From Burkholderiales bacterium (GTDB taxonomy: Bacteria > Pseudomonadota > Gammaproteobacteria > Burkholderiales > Burkholderiaceae_E): a stretch of DNA of 11,339 nucleotides. This document shows positions 5,889 through 11,339 of the stretch, piece after piece; the stretch's first letter is position 1, and every line of letters begins with the position of its first letter. A program made the position numbers and the translations under genes. The notes beneath the pieces were generated by a model. It searched no databases. It had not been told where the DNA came from and saw only the letters and a program-made list of their open reading frames with translations. The DNA is taken from positions 2,379,580 through 2,390,918 of the forward strand of contig CP070753.1 in NCBI GenBank assembly GCA_020348765.1, in the 5' to 3' direction.

Positions 5889-6322
5889 GGTGCCAGCTTC
5901 TCCAGCAACGCCCGGGGCAGGGCAGTGGGCCGGCCGTCGGCCTGGCGGATCGCAGCGATGCGCAGCTCGGCGCACACCAGGGGGGTGCCGCCGGGCAGGG
6001 CGCAGGCGCGCTGCGCCAGGCGCAGCCACGCGCGCCGCACCTCGCGCACGGTGACCTCGATGCGCAGCTCGTCGTCCAGCCGCGCCGGTAGCCGGTAATC
6101 GAGCGCACAGTCGCGCACCACGAACGCGATCCCCTCTTCCTGGGCCAGCCTGCGATGCTCGATGCCCAGCGCGCGCAACCAGTCGGTGCGCGCTCGCTCG
6201 AAATAGCGCAGGTAGTTCGCATAGTAGACGATGCCGCCGGCGTCCGTGTCCTCGTAGTAAACGCGAACCCGGGTCGCAAAGTCGGCGTCGGAGGTCGATG
6301 CCGGAGTTGCGGCTGTCGTCAT
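5885..6322 (-). CDS. ybgC: Tol-Pal system-associated acyl-CoA thioesterase YbgC
   Basis: With the ATG at 6322 the protein has 145 residues and a single hotdog fold. The N-terminal motif VRVYYEDTDAGGIVYYANYL (19-38) and YFERARTDWLRALG are diagnostic of the YbgC/4-hydroxybenzoyl-CoA thioesterase family; Asp27 is the catalytic aspartate. Tyr34 stands where the E. coli protein has His (VYH versus VYY), a variant I believe is frequent. YbgC hydrolyses acyl-CoA or acyl-ACP in the cytoplasm and is almost always next to tolQ, though its part in Tol function is unclear. An in-frame ATG at 6376 would add 18 residues and overlap the rhomboid stop as ATGA. The shorter form matches family length and has a -10-like TACAAT 8 bases upstream; neither start has a Shine-Dalgarno site. 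Confidence 0.93.
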   Translation of the reverse strand: MTTAATPASTSDADFATRVRVYYEDTDAGGIVYYANYLRYFERARTDWLRALGIEHRRLAQEEGIAFVVRDCALDYRLPARLDDELRIEVTVREVRRAWLRLAQRACALPGGTPLVCAELRIAAIRQADGRPTALPRALLEKLAP

Positions 6323-6330
6323 GGGCGCTG

Positions 6331-6336
6331 ATTGTA
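6331..6336 (-). promoter_or_regulatory. -10-like element (TACAAT) just before ybgC
   Basis: Minus strand TACAAT (5 of 6 to consensus) lies 8 bases before the ybgC ATG at 6322, the same spacing as TATAAT before tolB. No convincing -35 hexamer is seen. E. coli tol-pal has promoters upstream of ybgC and tolB, so the pair of positions fits known biology. Confidence 0.38.
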
Positions 6337-6372
6337 TCCATTCGCTGCCGCCGCGATCGGCGGCGCAGCCGG

Positions 6373-7059
6373 TCATGCCGTGGTGCCGGGCACCAGACGC
6401 CACAGCACGAAAAGCGCCACCATTGCGACGGACACGCCGGTTACGGCCCGGCGCAGCCCCTCGCGCCGGAACTGGCGCACGTCGAAGCGCTCGGCCATGA
6501 TCAGCGCCAGCCCCGAGCCCGCGAGCAGCCCGCCGACGTGCGCAGCATTGTCGATCATCGGTGCAATGAAGCCCATCAGCAGCGAGTAGCCCACGAAGGC
6601 CAGCAGCGAGGCCCGCAGCGATCCGGCCACGAACGGGTTCAGGTGCCGAGCCTTGGTGCTGACGGCGACCAGCACCGCGCCTGCGACGCCGAACACGGCC
6701 CCCGAGGCGCCGACCGAGACGCCGGTCGCGGCCGCGAAGAACAGGCTCGAGACCGCGCCGAACAGCGCCGAGAACAGATAGATCAGCGCGAACTGGACAC
6801 GCCCGTAGAAGTTTTCGGCCAGCCGGCCGACCTGGCTCAGCGCCCACATGTTGAAGGCCAGGTGGATGATGCCGCCGTGCAGGAACGCCGAGGTCAGCAG
6901 GCGCCAGGGCTGCTCGCGCGTGAGCGGAAGGTGATTGCCGCCCCAGACCAGCAGTTCGATCGGACTGGGCGCCAGTGCGCTGAGGCCGGACGCCACATTG
7001 GCCACCCACGCCAGCAGGTTGAGCCAGATCAGGGTCTGCGTGACCCAGAAACGATCCAT
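6373..7059 (-). CDS. Rhomboid family intramembrane serine protease
   Basis: This 228-residue membrane protein has about six hydrophobic segments (roughly 8-26, 62-79, 89-110, 117-135, 148-166, 172-190) and a further one at 205-222. The catalytic signature is complete: HGGIIHLAFNMWAL (61-74, with His66 and Asn70), GVSVGASGAVFG (113-124, nucleophile Ser119) and DNAAHVGGLLAG (170-181, partner His174). Rhomboids cut single-pass membrane proteins within the bilayer; in bacteria substrates include orphaned membrane proteins. The additional C-terminal helix suggests a 6+1 or GlpG-like layout. It starts 10 bases after ruvB, with no strong ribosome site, and its stop overlaps an alternative ybgC start as ATGA. 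It is therefore probably in the same transcript as ruvB and the tol genes. Substrate unknown. Confidence 0.93.
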   Translation of the reverse strand: MDRFWVTQTLIWLNLLAWVANVASGLSALAPSPIELLVWGGNHLPLTREQPWRLLTSAFLHGGIIHLAFNMWALSQVGRLAENFYGRVQFALIYLFSALFGAVSSLFFAAATGVSVGASGAVFGVAGAVLVAVSTKARHLNPFVAGSLRASLLAFVGYSLLMGFIAPMIDNAAHVGGLLAGSGLALIMAERFDVRQFRREGLRRAVTGVSVAMVALFVLWRLVPGTTA

Positions 7060-7069
7060 CGGGCGCGCG

Positions 7070-8113
7070 TCAGCCGTCCCCTTCGAACAGGCCGCCGCCG
7101 GGCTCGCCGCCCGGGGCCACCAGACCGAAGTGTCGCCAGGCGGCCACGGTGGCGATGCGTCCCCGCGGCGTGCGCTGCAGAAAACCCTGCTGGATCAGGT
7201 ACGGCTCGAGCACGTCCTCGATCGTGTCGCGCTCCTCGCCGATCGCGGCCGCCAGATTGTCCACACCGACCGGCCCGCCGCCGAACTTCTCCATCACGGC
7301 CAGCAGCAGCCTGCGATCCATGGCATCGAAGCCGATGCCGTCGACGTCGAGCATGCGCAGCGCGGCATCGGCCACCTCGCCCGTGATCCGGCCCTCGGCC
7401 CGCACCTCGGCATAGTCGCGCACTCGGCGCAGCAGCCGGTTCGCGACACGCGGCGTGCCCCGGGAGCGGCGCGCGATCTCGAGCGCGCCGTCCTCGGAGA
7501 TCCCGGCCTGCAGCAGCCCCGCCGAGCGGTGCACGATGCGGGCCAGGTCCGGCGTCTCGTAGAATTCGAGTCGCGCCACGATGCCGAAACGGTCGCGCAG
7601 CGGATTGGTCAGCATCCCGGCACGGGTGGTCGCCCCGACCAGCGTGAACGGCTGCAGGTCGAGCTTGATCGAGCGCGCTGCCGGCCCCTCGCCGATCATG
7701 ATGTCGATCTGGAAGTCCTCGAGCGCCGGGTACAGGATCTCCTCGACCACCGGCGACAGGCGGTGGATCTCGTCGATGAACAGCACGTCGTTGCGCTCGA
7801 GGTTGGTCAGCAGCGCGGCCAGGTCGCCCGGGCGCTCGAGCACCGGGCCCGAGGTCTGTCGCAGCCCCACGCCCATCTCGTGCGCGATGATGTGCGCCAG
7901 CGTCGTCTTGCCCAGTCCCGGCGGCCCGAACAGCAGCACGTGATCGAGCGCCTCACCGCGCTGGCGCGCCGCCTGCACGAAGATCCCCAGCTGTTCGCGC
8001 GCCTTCGCCTGTCCGACGTACTCCGCCAGCGTGCGCGGCCGCAACGCCCGTTCGACCGCCTCTTCGTTGGCCGAGGCCGGCGCCGGCGAAATCAGTCGAT
8101 CGGTCTCGATCAT
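7070..8113 (-). CDS. ruvB: Holliday junction branch migration ATPase RuvB
   Basis: This 347-residue AAA+ protein has Walker [10 protein letters not shown] (63-71), Walker B with DEIH (114-117), sensor 1 GATTR (160-164), the arginine finger region RDRFG (173-177), and a C-terminal winged-helix domain including [20 protein letters not shown] and [14 protein letters not shown] that binds DNA. RuvB forms hexameric rings on two arms of a RuvA-bound Holliday junction and pumps DNA through by ATP hydrolysis. All key residues are present and the length is normal (E. coli 336). The extended tail after FGL, rich in Gly and Glu, is typical of variable C-termini. It begins 19 bases after ruvA; the nearest AGGG is farther than usual from the ATG. 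Confidence 0.98.
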   Translation of the reverse strand: MIETDRLISPAPASANEEAVERALRPRTLAEYVGQAKAREQLGIFVQAARQRGEALDHVLLFGPPGLGKTTLAHIIAHEMGVGLRQTSGPVLERPGDLAALLTNLERNDVLFIDEIHRLSPVVEEILYPALEDFQIDIMIGEGPAARSIKLDLQPFTLVGATTRAGMLTNPLRDRFGIVARLEFYETPDLARIVHRSAGLLQAGISEDGALEIARRSRGTPRVANRLLRRVRDYAEVRAEGRITGEVADAALRMLDVDGIGFDAMDRRLLLAVMEKFGGGPVGVDNLAAAIGEERDTIEDVLEPYLIQQGFLQRTPRGRIATVAAWRHFGLVAPGGEPGGGLFEGDG

Positions 8114-8132
8114 GGCGCGAGTCTACCCTGCG

Positions 8133-8714
8133 CTATTCCCGCGCCAGCGACTTCAGCGCCATGCGGATGCCGTCGCTGACCGCGGTGCCGGCCGGCAGCG
8201 CGCGCACCGCGGCCCCGGCCTCGCGCTCGGAGTAGCCCAGGGCCAGCAGCGCGCGCAGCACGTCCTGGCCCGTGTCCTCGAGCGGCGCACGCCCGGGCGC
8301 GCTCGCGAGCTCGGCTCCCAGCTTGCCCTTGAGTTCGAGCAACAGCCGCTCGGCGGTCTTCTTGCCGATGCCCGGCACGCGCGTCAGGCGCCCGCTCTCC
8401 TGCAGCGTCACGGCCTGCACCAGGCCGTCGACCGACAGCCCCGAGAGCACGGCCAGCGCGGTGCGCGGGCCGACGCCGGCGATCCGGATCAGCTGCCGGA
8501 ACGCGGCGCGCTCCTCGGCGCTGAGAAAGCCGTACAGCAGGTGGGCGTCCTCGCGGATCACCTGGTGCGTCAGCAGCGTGACCCGTTGGCCGAGCTCGGG
8601 CAGGTCGTAGAAGGTGCTCATCGGCACGTCGAGCTCGTAGCCGACGCCGCCGACCTCCAGCAGCACCTGCGGCGGGTGCTTTTCGAGGAGCGTACCGGTG
8701 ATGCGTCCGATCAT
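8133..8714 (-). CDS. ruvA: Holliday junction branch migration complex subunit RuvA
   Basis: This 193-residue protein has an N-terminal OB-fold ([20 protein letters not shown] onward to about 64), two helix-hairpin-helix motifs in the middle ([16 protein letters not shown], 75-90; [19 protein letters not shown], 110-128), and a C-terminal UBA-like domain (about 148-193) that contacts RuvB. RuvA tetramers hold the Holliday junction in a square-planar form and load RuvB. The linker around 134-148 is rich in Ala, Pro and Glu and flexible. The ATG at 8714 overlaps the ruvC stop as ATGA, which explains the absence of a strong ribosome site and implies coupled translation with ruvC. Confidence 0.97.
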   Translation of the reverse strand: MIGRITGTLLEKHPPQVLLEVGGVGYELDVPMSTFYDLPELGQRVTLLTHQVIREDAHLLYGFLSAEERAAFRQLIRIAGVGPRTALAVLSGLSVDGLVQAVTLQESGRLTRVPGIGKKTAERLLLELKGKLGAELASAPGRAPLEDTGQDVLRALLALGYSEREAGAAVRALPAGTAVSDGIRMALKSLARE

Positions 8715-9280
8715 GACTGCACCAGTCTACCGCGGCGGATGCGCACCCCACGCCGCTTTGTGGCGCCGAGCGGTGTCCGGGTCTGGCCCAGCAGCGCACC
8801 GACGAGCGCACCGCCGTGCGCGTGACACAGCGCGCACGCGAGCGCGTCGGCCGCATCGGGCGAGGGCTCCGCGGCGAGCGACAACAGGCGCGCCACCATC
8901 GCCTGGATCTGCGGCTTGGCCGCGCGACCGTGGCCGGCCACCGCCTGCTTGACCTGCAGCGCGGTGTACTCGCTGACCGGCAGCCCCGCTGCCACCAGCG
9001 CCGCGATCGCCGCGCCGCGCGCCTGTCCGAGCATCAGCGTCGAGCGTGGATTGACGTTGACGAAGACCTGCTCGACGGCGGCCACCTGCGCGTCCGCCTC
9101 TGCAGCGACGCGCTGCACGCCCTCGAAGATGGTTCGCAGCCGCGCCGGCAGGTCGGTGTCCACGGTGCGGATCACGCCGCTGGTCACGTATCGGGCCTGG
9201 CCGCCACCGCAGTCGATGACACCGAACCCGGTCACCCGCAGGCCGGGATCGATGCCCAGGATGCGCAGCCTGGCTGCCAA
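8711..9280 (-). CDS. ruvC: Crossover junction endodeoxyribonuclease RuvC
   Basis: RuvC is a dimeric nuclease that cuts Holliday junctions symmetrically, using two metal ions. The conserved part begins [15 protein letters not shown] and all four catalytic acids are present: Asp11, Glu70 (AAVEQVFV), Asp142 and Asp145 ([16 protein letters not shown]). No ATG or GTG lies in frame near the start; the best choice is TTG at 9280-9278, giving [13 protein letters not shown] and 189 residues. The frame stays open upstream within purH, but that part has no RuvC similarity. The start lies 5 bases after the purH stop, with only a weak GAG before it, so translation is likely coupled to purH. The C-terminus has about 15 basic residues beyond the usual E. 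coli end (173). The stop overlaps the ruvA ATG. Confidence 0.95.
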   Translation of the reverse strand: MAARLRILGIDPGLRVTGFGVIDCGGGQARYVTSGVIRTVDTDLPARLRTIFEGVQRVAAEADAQVAAVEQVFVNVNPRSTLMLGQARGAAIAALVAAGLPVSEYTALQVKQAVAGHGRAAKPQIQAMVARLLSLAAEPSPDAADALACALCHAHGGALVGALLGQTRTPLGATKRRGVRIRRGRLVQS

Positions 9281-9285
9281 TGCAC

Positions 9286-10887
<1,602 letters not shown>

Positions 10888-10905
10888 CGGATCGGCCACG
10901 CGGCT

Positions 10906-11142
10906 TCAGAGCAGCCCGTACTGATTCAGCTTCTTGCGTAACGTGTTGCGATTGATGCCGAGCATCTCGCTCGCGCGCGACTGGTTGCCGTTGGCGTGCT
11001 GCATCACGATCGCCAGCATCGGCCGCTCGACCGCGCGAATCACCATGTCGTAGATCGCGCTCGGTTCCGAGCCGTCCAGGTCGCTGAAGTAACGCTCGAG
11101 GTTCGTCGACACCGCCTCGTCGATCGACGGTGGTGCTCTCAT
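10906..11142 (-). CDS. fis: Fis family DNA-binding transcriptional regulator (short form)
   Basis: This 78-residue protein matches the Fis core: helix pair AIYDMVIRAVERPMLAIVMQ (29-48) for dimerisation, and a helix-turn-helix NQSRASEMLGINRNTLRKKL (53-72) ending QYGLL. Fis is a nucleoid protein that bends DNA and controls growth-rate-dependent genes. E. coli Fis has 98 residues; here the C-termini align, so about 20 N-terminal residues are missing, including most of the beta-hairpin arms that activate DNA invertases. The start at 11142 is chosen because it overlaps the upstream stop as ATGA and has GGAG 9 bases before it; an ATG at 11157 would add five residues but lacks a ribosome site. fis after dusB and before purH is a known gammaproteobacterial order. 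Confidence 0.95.
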   Translation of the reverse strand: MRAPPSIDEAVSTNLERYFSDLDGSEPSAIYDMVIRAVERPMLAIVMQHANGNQSRASEMLGINRNTLRKKLNQYGLL

Positions 11143-11339
11143 GCTGCGTGTCTCCATGTCTGATTGTTGTCCTCGTGTCCCGGTGCCCGGTGCGGCCCGC
11201 AGGGCACGCCGGAGGGGTCCTCGAAAAATCGCGTCGCGCCGCCGGCGATCAGCCGCTCGAAGAAGCGGTCGACCTGCGCCAGTTGCTCGGCCGCCGAGTT
11301 CGCCGCATTGACGGCCACGATCAGCTCGCGAGCGTCGCG
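11139..11339 (-). CDS. dusB: Probable tRNA-dihydrouridine synthase B (DusB), C-terminal end only
   Basis: The minus strand is open from the window edge to a TGA at 11141-11139, giving 66 residues. The stretch VNAANSAAEQLAQVDRFFER resembles the helical C-terminal end of DusB proteins (pattern R..N....AEQL..v..FF..L), and dusB directly upstream of fis is a classic gammaproteobacterial pair. DusB reduces uridine to dihydrouridine in the tRNA D-loop using FMN and NADPH; the catalytic barrel is outside the window. The last about 25 residues (from DPSGVPCGPH on) look like a lineage-specific polar tail. The stop overlaps the fis ATG by four bases, so translation is probably coupled. The call rests partly on position, because no catalytic motif is visible. 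Confidence 0.72.
   Translation of the reverse strand, partial: RDARELIVAVNAANSAAEQLAQVDRFFERLIAGGATRFFEDPSGVPCGPHRAPGHEDNNQTWRHAA
11152..11155 (-). promoter_or_regulatory. Ribosome binding site that decides the fis start
   Basis: GGAG on the minus strand, 9 bases before the ATG at 11142. It sits inside the alternative ATG-11157 reading and so favours the shorter fis. Confidence 0.5.

Noticed and set aside
5223..6341. 372-codon reading of tolQ extending through ybgC
   Set aside because: The first 151 residues are Arg/Ala/Gly shadow sequence of ybgC; TolQ homology begins at the ATG at 5888.
6298..8179. Long plus-strand frames opposite the rhomboid and ruvB
   Set aside because: Arg/Ala/Gln-rich with no family features, entirely covered by well-supported minus-strand genes.

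Overview
The window reads as chromosomal core DNA of a GC-rich gammaproteobacterium. All recognisable genes lie on the minus strand, so transcription runs from high to low coordinates. The order is dusB(end)-fis-purH-ruvC-ruvA-ruvB-rhomboid-ybgC-tolQ-tolR-tolA-tolB-pal-cpoB-YeeE/YedE(start). From memory, dusB-fis-purH and ruvCAB-ybgC-tolQRAB-pal-cpoB are typical gammaproteobacterial strings. Their direct fusion suggests a lineage outside the enterics (Xanthomonadales/Chromatiales-like), but I cannot name a genus from sequence alone.

Right part (11339 to about 7070): housekeeping information genes. A 66-residue C-terminal piece of a probable DusB overlaps a short fis by an ATGA. PurH (last two steps of IMP synthesis) follows 18 bases later. 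The Holliday-junction genes ruvC, ruvA and ruvB come next; ruvC appears to start at TTG only 5 bases after purH and overlaps ruvA by ATGA. Spacing is tight throughout.

Middle (7059 to 3388): a rhomboid intramembrane protease sits between ruvB and the tol-pal genes. YbgC (acyl-CoA thioesterase) follows, then the inner-membrane force-generating complex TolQ-TolR-TolA. TolA has a TonB-like proline-rich segment and two classes of tandem repeats building a very long charged helix.

Left part (3290 to 1): TolB, the lipoprotein Pal and CpoB complete the Tol-Pal system, which drives outer-membrane constriction at division and coordinates it with peptidoglycan synthesis. A perfect TATAAT lies only 8 bases before tolB, and a TACAAT lies exactly 8 bases before ybgC, suggesting internal promoters with almost no leader. 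After a 104-base gap with a promoter-like site and a perfect 18-base palindrome, a YeeE/YedE-family (thiosulfate uptake-like) membrane protein starts and runs off the window.

No gene-free stretch exceeds about 105 bases. I saw no RNA genes, mobile elements, CRISPR or phage genes, and no evidence for a wholly new multi-gene system. The interesting signals are regulatory sites, the repeat structure of TolA and the rhomboid insertion.
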